From Pisolithus tinctorius (Eukaryota > Basidiomycota > Agaricomycetes > Boletales > Pisolithaceae): 64,000 nt of DNA. Below, piece after piece: positions 1 through 12,450 of this stretch; within the stretch, counting starts at the first letter, position 1, and the number at the start of each line of letters is the position of its first letter. The notes under the pieces were generated by a model. The model worked only from the letters and a program-made list of their open reading frames with translations, had not been told where the DNA came from and ran no database searches. A program made the translations under genes and the position numbers. The stretch is taken from contig JANFAH010000002.1 in NCBI GenBank assembly GCA_024663395.1, forward strand, positions 2,542,001 to 2,606,000. Reading direction: 5' to 3'.

Positions 1-930
1 GCTTCATCCTGGAATGCAGCACCGGGAAACCAGGAGGGAACATATTTGACTGTGCAACAACCATCTAAGGATTTTCACCACGGATGAGCACGATCGGAAC
101 TAACGAATTGGTAAAGCTGTCAGCAATCCAACTCTTTCGACGGTCAACCCCTTTGCCATAACTTCTGCTAAGCCAGTCGCCATTGTAATGACAGGGTCAT
201 TCTTCCCATCCACTTCACGCCCATAAGTGAACTCAAGGGCAGCAGACGCAGTATACCTCAACGACGGTCAATATATGTGCGCGCGGAATGGTAACCCAAT
301 GCGCTCACAGATCGATGTGACTGTAGAAATTTTTACTGTCCTGTTGTATGTTTTCCAGAAGTCGATGAGCACTGCGGAGATGTAATTCTTGATATCGATC
401 GATAACATCATTGCGAAGGCTAAGGTGGAGGAGTTTTCGCTGCCTCTTCCATTCCTTTCCATATTCCAGAACAGGGGTCATGTGATGGGTACCGAAGCTA
501 CGAAGGAAAGCACCCATTAGATGGAGATTACGCATTAATTTGGAGATTTACAGTTGATAAATAGGTGAGTGAGGGCGATCTGAGTAAATGGAAGACCGTT
601 GCTCAGCCAGGAGGCGTGCCATGTTCTCGGAATTCACGATGACAATATCCTGTCCAAATATGCAGGAATAAACAATGTCCCCTAGTGGCAGGTAAACTTC
701 TCTGACGCGCGATTTAGTCGTATGGATCACGAACCGTAAGTCTTTCCCCACTCTGTGTATGTGACGTGGGGCTCCTTGAGATTGATGTCAAATGCATTTC
801 CAATAATGGGTAATCGCTTGGGTCCTGGAGGATAAGGTAGGCTAGATCTCCTCCTAGTGATGCGAATTGTAAGCCGTAAGCCAATCGCAGTAATGCATGC
901 AGCGCCTGCTGAAAGAAAGGAGGTTATCAT
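1..930 (-). CDS. Cytochrome P450 (P450-1), N-terminal part, cut by window edge
   Basis: ER-anchored heme monooxygenase of the family called CYP64-like or O-methylsterigmatocystin-oxidoreductase-like in Agaricomycetes; substrate unknown. The ATG at 930 starts a hydrophobic anchor, then an RRR stop-transfer, the proline hinge LPYPPGPKRLPIIGNA, and exon 1 ending at TYG near 738. Further exons on the same strand encode GDIVYSCIFGQDIVIVN (about 677-548), the helix C region with EWKRQRKLLH (about 535-310), and an exon ending before an intron near position 120. The first 60 bases match the exon at 13,660-13,720 of P450-5, so the gene runs on past the left edge, where the ExxR and heme-binding exons should lie. 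A TATA box precedes the start. No stop codon was seen in the exons read. P450 superfamily is certain; the family name is inferred from the hinge and exon pattern. Confidence 0.88.
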
Positions 931-968
931 CCTTACCAGGTCACAGGTAGGTCCAAGGGCACGTTGTT

Positions 969-974
969 CTTATA
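969..974 (-). promoter_or_regulatory. TATA box of P450-1
   Basis: Reverse-strand TATAAG, 39 bp upstream of the ATG at 930. Each of the five P450 genes has such a box at nearly the same distance. Confidence 0.6.
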
Positions 975-1986
975 AGCACTCCAAGGCCACAGTGGCGGGA
1001 GTGGCAAACCGAAGCTTGAAGTAGTGAGACATCACGGAAGCATTTACGAGATCCGACATTGTTGACACCCTATCAACGTATCAACGTTGGTTGCGTACAT
1101 AGTAGGTTGCAGCACGGAGAAAGAGGGAGTGCCTTCGGAAGCCCATCCAATATCATTTGACTCGGAAGCTCCCGAAACAAATTCAAGTGATGTCGGACGG
1201 AGTGAGTACTAGTCCTACTAGCCGAACATGCTTGCCATTGGAGACGTGATTGGATAAATTGCAAGTAAAGTTTGAAACTGACGTCCAAAACTTGCGGCAG
1301 AGACACGTCGCGTATAAATAATAGTTGGCCTGCTTCGCTGCCAGACCACACCAAATGGCTCAAGTTCCTGCAACGACCACTGACGTTATGTAAGTGGCAC
1401 CTGATTCACGAACTCGAGAGCTCAGCGCACCGCCAACTTTGGCTCAGGACGTCCCTGCCAGGAGGATGATGCCTCCATAAGGAAATCCGATAGGCAAGGC
1501 TTTTTAGATCATGCTTCCGAGTCGAAATAGACATCAGAGGTGGGTCCACCTTCACACAGTACTGGTTGGATGGATCAAACACCGTAGAGTTTGAGACCGT
1601 TTACCGCAAATCCAAGACATGAAATGTCAATCTCTCAACGTATAGCCGGCCGCCTGAAGCGAGTTGAGTATCAGGTCCTACTGGTATATCACAAATCCAA
1701 GACGTGAAAGGCATCCCCAAACGCACAGCTGGCCATCTAAAGCGAGTAGTAGGTCTTGGGAACTTACCTGAACTTCAATACTATGGAATGATATTAACCT
1801 GGTTTCAGGGTCACAACCTTGCGCCGTTCGTTAATCCAGGGTAGAGTGAAACTCGGAAGGCACATGTCAATTCTTTTGAGAACCCGATGTCTTGGACACT
1901 TGGTTGTGTTTGCGTCATCGAGTTGATGCTCTCTGATTACAGCCTTGCGATTTTCCCGATCCAGCTATCTGAATATGAGCGAACGG
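975..1986. other. Intergenic, divergent P450 promoters
   Basis: About 1 kb between the divergently transcribed P450-1 and P450-2. It holds short open frames without domain signatures and two similar stretches reading roughly tcacaaatccaagacgtgaaa (near 1610 and 1690), a weak local repeat. No RNA gene or mobile element was recognised. Confidence 0.4.
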
Positions 1987-1993
1987 TATAAAG
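1987..1993 (+). promoter_or_regulatory. TATA box of P450-2
   Basis: TATAAAG 42-48 bp upstream of the ATG at 2035. Confidence 0.6.
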
Positions 1994-2034
1994 ACTGCAG
2001 CCCTGTGATATTGCCTTGAACGAACCCACTCAAA

Positions 2035-4189
2035 ATGGAGCATTCTTCGTTACAGACATTGACATCGGTGCCTCCATCTCTTTCCATCGCCGTACTGTGC
2101 GGAGTTGCGCTCAGTCTATGGCTTGCTATTCGCAGCAAGGCCGGTGGTCTTCCTTACCCTCCTGGCCCAAAGGGACTCCCTTTCATTGGAAATGTCCTCG
2201 AGGTCGACCTGAAGGAGCCTCATATCACCTACACTCGATGGGCAGCCCAGTATGGCACGTGTTCCCCTGTTCCGTTCGACTTTTCCGTCGCGGATTGCTA
2301 AAGGATTTACAGGGGAAGTCATTTACTCTCGTCTCTTAAACCAGGACTTTGTCATCATAAGTTCCGAAAAGGTTGCAAGACATTTAGCTGACCAGCGTTC
2401 CACAATTTACTCGGATAGGCCACAGTCACCGTTGTATAAGCTGTGAGTCTGGTGACGTACTTCCCCATTCACTCGATGACACGGTATAATACGTAGTTTC
2501 GGCGTAGATCGTATGACATTCCTTTTGACGTACTGCAGTGAATGGAAGGCGCACAGGAAGTTGTTACATCTCAGCCTGAAGCCCGAGGCGGTGGACCAAT
2601 ATCAAGACATGTATCTCAGTAGTGCTCGGCGACTCCTAGGTAATTTGAAACAAAATGGAACCAACTTTCGCGAGCACTTTCACCTGTAAGTGCGTCGCAA
2701 CTTTTCAGTATTTCTAATAAAGGTTCCACAGGTACACTGGTGCTATCTCCCTCGAATTGACATACGGACGAAGAATTGAGGGAAAGAACGATCCCATCAT
2801 ATCCCTGGCCACCTCACTGGGTGTCATTCTCAGCGAAGAAACCACGCCAGAGAAGAGTGGCCTCTTGATGGCTTTCCCACTGCGTGCGTCCTGTGCTAGC
2901 TTAGGTTAAAACGCACATAATGTTGAAATGTTAATGTGTAGTTCGGTACCTTCCGGCGTGGTTTCCAGGCCTTGGCTTCATGCATTATGCCGGACCTTCC
3001 AGGAAAATGGTCCACACACTGGCGGAACTTCCCTATAATACGGCGAAACAGCAGATGGTAGGTCCGTTCCAATGAGGTGATCGACATGCATTGATCTTGC
3101 GAAGGAATCGGGTGTCCTTCCGCAGTGCCTGGTACATGATTTCCTTACACATGGAGAGGTGGAAGAAGCATCTGCAAAGGACGCAGCCGCTGGCGTTTAT
3201 CTAGGTTTGTCTTCCTCTATTGAAAAAGGCTATGCGCTGACTCAGTGGTTGCGCCAACCAGCTGCCGCGGAAAGCGTGAGTGGACAACGTTCATTCATCG
3301 CCTTCGCTAACAAGTTCTAGGCTGCTGCAATTCTAGAAACTCTTGTCCTGGCCATGATACTCTACCCGGATGTGCAACAGAAGGTGCACGCCGAGCTTGA
3401 TGCAGTCCTTGGGAAGGGGAACCTGCCGACTTTCGCAGACAGGCCGCGACTTCCCTACTTGCAGGCCGTGTTGTTCGAGCTTCTGAGATGGCAACCAGTC
3501 TTCCCGCTAGGTATCTTCCTCGTGCCTCTTCCTTAGGCCAACTGACAGTACTCTCAAGGCGTCCCGCACGCTACCACTACGAATGACATCTACGAGGGAT
3601 ATTATATTCCGAAAGGTATGTAATGCCTGAAGTCGACTTTTAACGACTCACACGATACGCCTGCGGTGTAGGGTGCATCGTGATCTTTAATGTCTGGTGC
3701 GTCGGCTGCCTCGCAAGTTATCGAAGATCGTACACTCATGTTAACCAGGGCCATGACTCGCAATTGTCCCGATCCAGAGCACTTCGACCCGACCCGGCAC
3801 CTTACATCCGATGGCCAAGTCATCCCTCAGGCTAGACAGCACTATGGCATACACTTCGGTTTTGGAAGAAGGTCAGGCCATGCTACATACGTATCCCTCA
3901 TTAACTCGATGCTGAGATCTTGCGACTTTGCCAGAGTTTGTCCTGGACGCACCTTTGCGGAGTATGCGCTCTGGGCTGCTGCTGCTACCATGCTTTCTTC
4001 GCTGAAGTTCGAAAAGGCGAAGGATGCCAGGGGGAATTATATTGATATCAAGTTAGAATTCACCCACGGGCAAGCCAGGTTAGTGCGATTCCTATGGTGG
4101 CCCGATTCGGATTTACAGTTGATTGTAATCGATCGTACAGTCACCCACTACCTTTCGAGTGCTCCATTACGGACAGGCTGGATGATTGA
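2035..4189 (+). CDS. Cytochrome P450 (P450-2)
   Basis: Multi-exon microsomal P450. Exon 1 (2035-about 2258) has an N-terminal anchor and the hinge LPYPPGPKGLPFIGN. Later exons carry helix C (EWKAHRKLLH), the I-helix motif, the K-helix ExxR as ELLR (about 3480), the meander PDPEHFDP, where family members usually have PERF, and the heme signature FGFGRR, then an intron of about 60 bp, then VCPGR with the axial Cys. The I-helix motif is AAAES, encoded by a 14-nt microexon at 3262-3275; the classical form is (A/G)Gx(D/E)T, so Gly is replaced by Ala and Thr by Ser. The last exon (from about 4141) encodes HPLPFECSITDR and ends at TGA 4187-4189, as in the paralogues. It looks intact. Substrate unknown. 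Confidence 0.9.
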
Positions 4190-5755
4190 TCACCAAACGT
4201 CGCATTGTATCCGTGGACTTTTTCTCATCAATCAGTCCGCCGACGCTGGTCATGAATAAGACCCTATCATGTAACCATATCATGCAAGAACCACACCACT
4301 TTGGAGTCATCGGATTATAGGTTAATGGGGAACTCGTTGTAGTAACGCGCACATAGATACAAGTTGTGCCATAATGTACTCCCAGTTGATAACGAGTTTG
4401 AAAACCGTTAGTGTTCTTGGTGACTCCCTTTCCAGTGAGAAGGACTTGCCTCCATGTTCTTTCTGATGACGAACATTGAAGAGGGGTTGAAAACCAAGGC
4501 AGCTAGTTCGTGGACCACAGAAACTTTCCTGTTCTAGAGTTCTGGATGATCGTGGCAAAGAAACATAGACCCCATTACGTTCCACGGGACCAACATTCTT
4601 CGGCATCGAGTCACCTCCTGGTATTTTCCATCGTATTTACCAGCCGAAGCGGCAGAGGCGGCTTATGACAGAGCTTCAGTTTCCGATGGGGGCAGAAGTA
4701 CTGCCCTTTCACTTGGATGGCGCTGTGATGAAGGCTGTTAGTTCATATATAACCCTTGACACCAACATGTGTAGAAACTCAGTGCTGCACAAGGTAGTAC
4801 AAGCTATAAGCCCTAAACCTCCATCCCCACCCCCTGTCCTGTTTGCTCCGGCGGCTCGTCAGGTCCCGTGGACTCCTCAGCCTTGCACCACATCGGACAG
4901 AATGGCAGCAATTTCACTCATTACCAATGACAATATTCCATGTTGCGAACCCGTACCCGTAAGCTCGCGAACTGTACCTCGGGTACTCATTCATGGACTG
5001 TGATGTGATGCGATCGAATTCATGTGGGTCCTCGTCGCCAGTTTGCACAAGAGGTTGGTTCCTGAGAGGTTCGTCAACGCCTAGTTCAACGACAAGCTTG
5101 GAATCGTTCGGCTCTTCCGTAGAAATCTTTTTTGGGAAAAAACGAACGTCTTCTGATCAATGATGTAGGTATTAGGTCTTGTAAGTGGCGTGGTTGCGGT
5201 GGTCTAAGAAAAAGAGTGTCGAGTAGTCCAAACAGCGTCGACGGTGGTCATCGCGTCTGTGGACGGGTTATAACCACACATTATTGACTTCAGCCAAGTC
5301 ACACAGCCGATGGAATTTGGAAGGGACGAAACGATGATGAGGCCCTCCCCAAGTAGATATGTTATGTAAGCTAGTTTGGGCCAGATTCGTTTCACCGATA
5401 CATACACAGTGATCTCAGCGAACAGCTTTCCAGTGTGTTGTAGTTCCTGTGCCAACGATCGAACGCTGTCATTCGATGCCGCATGCAATTCTACCAGCCC
5501 GCACCACTGGACACTGGCCAGTTGGGAAAAACAAACTTAAAGTTGTGAAGTACAGATCGTTCCATACGTGATTGGCGCCACTTGCCTCTAACGAGAACTC
5601 TGAGACAGTTGCAGCATTTCTCAGTCACACCATCGCAGGTCCGCCATATATTACCGGGCATGTCTCAGACGTAGTACGTCTGAGTTGACTTAGGGACTAG
5701 ACTATACTGGTCTGGTGTCTCGGGGTTGGTTACAACTTATGTTCACTGTGCTGCA
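4190..5755. other. Intergenic between P450-2 and P450-3
   Basis: About 1.57 kb. Short open frames on both strands, the longest a 94-codon reverse frame at 5204-5488, show no recognisable domain or partner exons. I see no RNA gene, mobile element or convincing relic. Confidence 0.35.
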
Positions 5756-5761
5756 TATAAG
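5756..5761 (+). promoter_or_regulatory. TATA box of P450-3
   Basis: TATAAG 39-44 bp upstream of the ATG at 5800. Confidence 0.6.
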
Positions 5762-5799
5762 AATCCACTGAAACTGACCGACGCCTGTCGTCTGTAGCC

Positions 5800-7934
5800 A
5801 TGCCCGATTACCTCGCCCTCAGCGTGACATGCACCTGCGCTACGCTCATTTTTCTTTGGTTCGTAGCTCGCAAGAGGAACGCTCCCGTCCCCTACCCCCC
5901 AGGACCTAAAGGGCTTCCAATCATCGGAAACGCTCTTGGTATCGATCTGAAAACCCCTCAATTCACGTATGCTACGTGGGGTAAGATATACGGTTTGTCG
6001 TATCCACTCTCGTGTGACGAGCACATTTTCACTTTCGGTCGTGACTTAGGGGATGTTGTGTACTTTAACGTGTTTGGCCAAGGCTTCGTTGTCGTGAACT
6101 CGGAAGAGACTGCGCGTCTTCTGGCTGATAAACGGTCTACTATTTACTCTGACCGGCCGCATTCACCAATATATTCATTGTAAGACTTTAACTCTTATAC
6201 TGTGAACTCAAAACTATGCATGCTATTTGCCTTCACAGGTTCGGCATTGATCGGATGACTCCTGTTATGCCATATGGCAATGACTGGAGGACTCATAGGA
6301 AGCTATTTCATTCTAGCCTCAAAGCTGACGTAGTTCAAAAATTTCACGACGTATACCTTAGCAACGCTTGGCAGCTCCGTCACAATATACAATCTGAACC
6401 TTCCAAGTTTTCAGAGCATTTCAAATTGTAAGTGCGATTTTATCATTATTAGGGGTTTTCTGTGCCGTGACATATCTTGCAGATTCTCTGGGTCACTTGC
6501 ATTGGAACTGACATACGGACGGAAAGTAGAAGGCAAGGATGACGCCACCATCCATTTTGTCAGCACAATATTCGATATGCTGAGCCGGGGAACTACGCCA
6601 CAAAGTGGTGGTCTGTTATTGGCGTTTCCTATATGTCAGTTTAAGCACCTTCCTTCTGTGTGAACCAGGCTCTAAATCGCACACAGTGGAGCATTTTCCA
6701 TCGTGGCTCCCTGGACTTGGTTTCAAAGCGGAAGCACCACGTTGCAGAGAGATGATTGCAGCCATGGCGGAGCTCCCATTTCGCGAAGCGAAAACACAAT
6801 TAGTGAGTTGCCACTGCAAACTCCTCTTCATGCATGTTCAACTTCCAAGGTATCCGGTACTTTGCAACATTGCTTGGTATCTGACTTCCTCGCTTACGAA
6901 GGCGCGGGGGAGTCGGCAGCGAGAGAAGCTGCTGCAGGTGTCTATCTAGGTAGGCTCACGTTTCAGTCAGCAGTATGCCGTTCAACGTCGGGGTTTGACT
7001 GTCCATTAGCTGCAGCGGAGAGTGTGAGTTTGCAGCCACACTAGATATTTTCAACTGACAATAGTCGTAGACTGCCTCCATTCTGGAGACGGTTGTCCTA
7101 GTAATGATCCTCCATCCCGAGATACAAGCCAACGTCCACGCAGAGCTCGATGACGTCATTGGGAAGGGCGTCTTCCCGACCTTCGAAGATCGGCCGCGAT
7201 TACCATACTTGCAGGCTGTACTTTATGAGGTTATGAGGTGGAATCCCGTCTTTCCACTAGGTCGTTGGCGCGATCCTATTTGTTACCGTATCTGACTGAA
7301 CGACCAGGTGTTCCCCATGCAACTACTACAAGTGACATCTACGAGGGGTACTATATCCCAAAAGGTTTGTCTGCGGTCCATTTCTAGAGACAATGACTTA
7401 CCCGTGGTTATAACAGGATGTATCGTTATTTTCAACGCATGGTAGGCTGACCATATCCTCCGCTGACCCTGTTTATATTGAATCTCTGCATGTATCGTAG
7501 GGCCATGTCTCGTGACTGCCCGGATCCGGAACGTTTCGACCCGAGCAGACACCTTACTCCAGGGGGCCAGCTGACGCCCCAAGCTAAGCAGAACAATTCT
7601 CTTTTCTTTGGGTTTGGCAGGAGGTATGTGCCGACTCTGGTGTCTCCAATTCAACGGCACACTTAATTGGAATGAAATGATTCTCACAGGATCTGTCCTG
7701 GACGCTTCTTTGCGGACAACGCGCTCTGGGCCGCAGCGGCGACGATGCTTTCCGCTTTCAGGTTTGAGAAGGCCAAGGATGAGTCTGGGAAAACTATTCA
7801 AGTGGAGCCCTCATTTACCGACGGACAGATCAGGTGAGTTAGAGCTTCTCACGACGCTTGCAGGAGGACCAACTGAAACCGGTGTTAACAGTCATCCGTT
7901 ACCTTTTGAATGTTCCATCACCAGCAGAATGTGA
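5800..7934 (+). CDS. Cytochrome P450 (P450-3)
   Basis: Intact-looking paralogue of P450-2 with the same exon plan. The start MPDYLALSV opens the membrane anchor, followed by VPYPPGPKGLPIIGNA. Exon 2 carries GDVVYFNVFGQGF and the helix C exon DWRTHRKLFH. The I-helix motif AAAES is encoded by the 14-nt microexon at 7010-7023. The K-helix has EVMR (about 7230), the meander PDPERFDPSRHL, and the heme motif FGFGRR then, after an intron, ICPGR. The terminal exon encodes HPLPFECSITSRM and stops at TGA 7932-7934. The AAAES variant groups this gene with P450-2, against AAGET in P450-4 and P450-5. ER monooxygenase, substrate unknown. Confidence 0.9.
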
Positions 7935-7989
7935 GTGGTCGATTGTGTAATGGACATGTATAATGTATGGAGTGAAACGCTGTTCCGGA

Positions 7990-8156
7990 GTGGGGGAGAA
8001 CTTATGGTTCGTAATCGATACTACGATGTCTCATGCCGACAAAGCTTACCTGTAACGGGGGAAATTGTTTTCGTGAATCCTAAGAAAATGACACGAATTC
8101 TGGCTGAAAGGCGGTCAACCATTTATGTATTCAAACCGCTCACATTCACCTCTTGA
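7990..8156 (+). pseudogene. P450 relic: intron 1 and exon 2 remnant
   Basis: Directly after P450-3 lies a sequence matching the end of exon 1, intron 1 and exon 2 of P450-4. It reads GEIVF-VNPKKMTRILAERR where P450-4 has GEIVYCHIFGQDILIVN and LAEGRSTIYSDRP. About a dozen residues are missing between GEIV and VN, and the SDRP motif has decayed. Intron sequence is retained, so the copy arose at DNA level and not through an mRNA. No other exons follow. Confidence 0.7.
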
Positions 8157-8400
8157 TTGACTGCAAATCCCCTGGGGTACATGCTTACCTCCTTACTGCT
8201 TGGTCCAACGGCATATTACTCCTCTGAAACAGCTAGTCGACTCGTCAGCGGCAGGCTTTCATTCTTGACGCAGGACTCCGCATCCAGCTTGGGCGTGAAT
8301 TAACGGCACGACTAGTACGTCATAGAAGTGCACCTCAGATTTTCCATAGGTAAAATTTAATCGCACCACTGTGTACTGTGCCCCTCAATAGTAATTCCAG

Positions 8401-8490
8401 GCGTGACATGGGCCTCCGTGAGATCGATGTCAGCGTTTTCGACAATGAGCAGCTGTGTGGGATCCAGAGGGTTGAGTAGGCTTGATCTAT
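8401..8490 (-). pseudogene. P450 relic: exon 1 hinge remnant
   Basis: The reverse strand encodes LLNPLDPTQLLIVENADIDL, a degenerate copy of the hinge LPYPPGPRQLPIVGNAFDV of the P450-4 type, followed by TEAHVT (compare KEPHIT). Residues of the proline hinge are lost and no neighbouring exon is visible. It lies close to, but in the opposite orientation from, the exon 2 relic, so the two come from a rearranged copy or from two copies. Confidence 0.6.
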
Positions 8491-8578
8491 AATTCAATTT
8501 ACAAACTTGGGGCGGTGAGACACTTTGGTAAAGTTGATGAGTGATGTAGGTTTCAGGGTAGACTTGGAGAAGGAGCAC

Positions 8579-9585
8579 CTATGGAGCCTTGTGCGGTGTT
8601 GGCAACTTGGGACAACTCACAGCAAGTGATAAATTATGCGAGTCTGGTGTGAGTAGTGTAGTACCAAACATGCTTTCGGAATTACTGGTGTGGTACACAC
8701 CTGCAACTGACGCAAGTTCCAGCGTGCAAATCATGACTGCATATCGTGCTGCTCGATAGCCCCTGAGACAATCAATCAATGGATCAGACGCCCTGGCCCG
8801 CATCCCGAAAACAGAGCTAGTGTAAGTTTCGGAAGTATTAGTTTGAAACCGGAGTTCGATTTGCGCCGTGCAGCTATTAGGCAAGCCGTCACTAACCATT
8901 TCCCTTTCCACTGCTACAGCTGCCCACTGTATGGCCCATCCTCCTGTTCCTACCAACGGCGTACAGCTGCTGCTCGTTGCAATATATCGGGCGCTGTCCA
9001 GCGCACCAATTCAAGAGTTAGAGCACCGTGTAGGCTGGAACGATAGGGACTGCCAATAGGTGCCTTTTACCAGCGCATATGTCAGTCTCGGTAGATGAAT
9101 AGACCCGAGCCTTTGTTGGGGAAGTTCCAACGCCAGGTCTGACTAACTGGGAGAGCCTAACTTGGTTCAGTACAAAGAGCATCAGTGCGCCATTGGCAGG
9201 ATCAGGAGGTTGGGCTACACAGCGATGGTAAAAGGGTTTCGACACTTGCTGACTGCCAGGCGACTGGAACGGTTTCAGACTTTACTTCCAAAACTTACCT
9301 AGGTGAGAGCTGTTATCAGGATTCGAGTCAGCGTGTCCAATTCATTGGTTGAATGTCTGGCCTTACTGCGAGCCTTTCCTATGACAGCATGTTTAGTACG
9401 CCTCACTCTCGCGTAATTGATATATTCACTTTGTCTCGGTAGCCATCAAGTCGCTGATATCGCACCAAGCACCGCTATTTTCAAGTCTGCCCTGAGACCT
9501 ATGCCATCCATAAACTCTGCTAGTTTGTCTCACTACCCTCAGCTCCGCTTGTGGCACTTCCTGCTATGCCGTCAGTTTGCATGCC
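8579..9585. other. Intergenic with P450-promoter-like sequence
   Basis: No coding exon recognised. From about 9373 onward the sequence is the left arm of the inverted duplication and matches the reverse complement of the region upstream of P450-5. Confidence 0.4.
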
Positions 9586-9591
9586 TATAAG
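9586..9591 (+). promoter_or_regulatory. TATA box of P450-4
   Basis: TATAAG 42-47 bp upstream of the ATG at 9633; the flank AGCGGC is shared with the P450-5 promoter. Confidence 0.6.
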
Positions 9592-9632
9592 AGCGGCATG
9601 TTCCTGCAGCCTACCCTGGCCACCCGGCAAGG

Positions 9633-11767
9633 ATGGTGAGCTCCTTTCTTTTTATAAGCACCGCGTGCATAATTGGCGCCGGCCTGTGGCTTGCAACTCG
9701 AATTACCCGAAAGAAATCTAACCTGCCCTATCCTCCGGGTCCCAGACAGCTGCCCATCGTCGGAAATGCTTTTGACGTTAATCTCAAGGAGCCCCACATC
9801 ACGTATACGGAGTGGGGAAAAACTTATGGTCTGTAATCCATACTGCGATATCCCGAATCCACTAAGTTTACCTGGGACAGGGGAAATTGTTTATTGTCAT
9901 ATATTTGGACAAGATATCCTCATCGTGAATTCTGAGAAAATGGCACGAACTCTGGCTGAAGGGCGGTCAACCATCTACTCGGACCGTCCTCATTCGCCTC
10001 TTTTTCGACTGTAAGCTTCCGGGCAACCCGCCTAACCTCTATCTAGTGACTAATTTCCCTCGCAGCTTCGGTGCAGATCACATCACTGGTATCTTGGAGT
10101 ATGGCAAGGAATGGAAGTCACAACGAAAGCTTCTCCACCTTGGCCTTCGCCACGATATTGTTGACAGGTACCATGAGTTACATCTCCGCAGCGCTCACCA
10201 ACTGGTGGAAAACATACAGCGGGACAGTAAAAGTTTGTATAATCATCTCGATTTGTGAGTGATGTAGGCTGCTTGTTTGCGTAGACAACCCGACCATTTC
10301 TCAGGTACACCGCGACCATGGCTCTCGAGTTCACTTACGGGCGTAGAATGGAAGTGAAAAACGACCCCATCATTTCAATGGCGGCCAGCTTGGCGGAAGG
10401 TATGACGAAGGGAGTGACTGCTGAAAGAGTTGGGTTGCTGGCAGCTTTACCAATTCGTTGGTCTGGTTCATTTTTGCCACGGAGATAATTCTGAGAGTTA
10501 TCACGCAGTCAAATACATTCCATCTTGGTTTCCAGGTGCTGCGTTCCAGGATGAAGCACGAAGGTGCAGAAATATGATGGCATCTTTTGCTGACATCCCT
10601 TTCGCCAAGGCTAAGGAACAAGCAGTAAGTCATTGTACAACCTCGCACAGCACGCACACTAACCTATGACAGGAAGCTGGTGTACCGCAACCTAGCTTCG
10701 TATCCGATATCCTACAGCAAGGAGATGAAGATGAGTCGGTTGCAAAGGAGACAGCTACAGGTATTTATATAGGTACGTTGGTTTCATTTTCCAATAGACT
10801 CGATAGGTTGATCGTCGATGGCCTTGTCTTAGCTGCTGGAGAAACCGTAGGTATGCACGATTGTCTCCGTGCGATGGATGACAAGCTGGCCTCTTAGACC
10901 ACTTCCACCTTGAAAGTTCTTGTACTGGCCATGATACTGAATCCTGAGATCCAGAACAAAGCTCATGCGGAGCTAGATGCAGTAGTTGGAAAAGGTGTCT
11001 TACCCACCTTTGAAGACAGAAAGCGCTTGCCGTATTTGCAGGCTGTGTTGTTTGAGGCCATGAGATGGAACCCTGTCATCCCTCTAGGTCGTTGGCATTC
11101 CATCCGCGAAGCTGCACAGTAATTCTAACCAAACAAGCAGGTTTTCCTCATGCTACGACCACCAGTGACGTCGTCGAGGGATATTACATTCCGAAAGGTA
11201 CGTTTATACCGTATTACACTATCTGTGCACGTGAAGCCCACCTCAACACCGCAGGGACTATAGTGATATTCAATGTTTGGTAAATTCATTCGCTATGGAA
11301 CTTGACTGAACGCTGAGCCACGGACATTAGGGCGATGTCGAAAAACGAGTACGAAGATCCAGAGCGTTTCGATCCAACTCGACACCTCACTTCGGACGGA
11401 AAGCTGAAACCGAACGCCAACCAAGATAACACAAAGTATTTTGGTTTTGGGAGGAGGTAGGTGACGTAGGGACCTTTCTCGATGGTGCTAAAGAGTCTCG
11501 TAGGAGTTGTCCTGGACGCTTACTTGCGGGTGATTCCTTATGGGCAGCTGCAGCAGTGATGCTATCTGCTTTTCGTTTCGAGAAGGCTAAAGATTCGTTT
11601 GGAAACAAGATCGAAATCGACCCCGTCTTTCTCCATGGTGTGCTTAAGTCCGTACAACTTTCTTGTCAACTCGGACGAATTGACCCGAACATCATGATCA
11701 CAGCTACCCTTCCCCCTATCCGTGTTCCATCATTAGTAGGATTAATACTGAATGTGAAGGGAAGTAA
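9633..11767 (+). CDS. Cytochrome P450 (P450-4)
   Basis: Starts with a hydrophobic anchor (MVSSFLFISTACIIGAG), then RITRKK and LPYPPGPRQLPIVGNA. Exon 2 has GEIVYCHIFGQDILIVN and helix C has EWKSQRKLLH. The I-helix motif AAGET, the canonical acid-Thr pair, comes from the 14-nt microexon at 10833-10846. ExxR is EAMR (about 11060), the meander EDPERFDPTRHL, and the heme motif FGFGRR, then an intron, then SCPGR. The last exon follows an intron ending at about 11702 and encodes YPSPYPCSIISRINT, stopping at TAA 11765-11767. It is the inverted-repeat partner of P450-5. It appears intact; substrate unknown. Confidence 0.9.
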
Positions 11768-12450
11768 CTTTTTCTTTGCCTGTCCGCAGATGTGACCGGA
11801 TATGGTATAAAGTAAATTTGCGGAAATGTCCTCGTGTTACATGCTATGCAGTACTATGATATATTACCCCTCTCGAACCATTGGTCGCGTCTCAGACTTA
11901 CATTCACTGTATACCGAAAGCCATCTGAGCACCCCTGGAATTTGGTGCAGTGACTAAACAAATGACCAAGAATTCAAGCTAGCTACATTGGTCGAAAGAC
12001 ATCCAATTATTTAACACAAAATCTGACAGCTCCCACCGTTAGTGAGCACTAGTACTTAGTAGTCTGGTAGTAACCAGACACGTCTCATAGGAGGCAAGCT
12101 GTCGATTGTGGCTTCCCTCATTAGTATGAATGCCAGCGCTTCAGTAGAAGAAGAGTAGGGGTTCAGCCTCAACACTCTTCTAGACTGTGATGCGTTACCT
12201 CCGTCATTGTGTGATCTGTGGGGGGCAGTGTGCATCGTGTGCGGGCGACTTAAAACGGTCACTTGGTTGGTCACTCGTAGCATCCAGGGGTGTCCAGAGG
12301 GCTTTTGATATACAATCTTGCATCAAGAATGACAACCTAAGGGGTTGACCAACTGTCTGAGAGGGGTAATTGTACTAGTATGTAACAGAGACTGTTGATT
12401 TACATGATACAATGTCCAGTTGCGTCTGCAGGTATGCAAGAAAGAAGCTA
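11768..12450. other. Spacer at the centre of the inverted duplication
   Basis: 683 bp between the 3' ends of two convergent P450 genes. No domain-bearing frame recognised. It should contain both terminators, but no strong polyadenylation signal stands out. Confidence 0.4.

Larger units (their letters stand above)
9373..11767 (+). repeat. Left arm of inverted P450 duplication
   Basis: P450-4 and its upstream region, including CACTCTCGCGTAATTG at about 9403-9418 and ATGCCGTCAGTTT before the TATA box, recur in reverse complement at 12451-about 14851. The centre of symmetry is near 12,105. The arms are diverged rather than identical. Outer limits are approximate. Confidence 0.75.

Noticed and set aside
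5204..5488. 94-codon reverse frame between P450-2 and P450-3
   Set aside because: Hydrophobic stretch but no recognised domain, no partner exon and no paralogous support.
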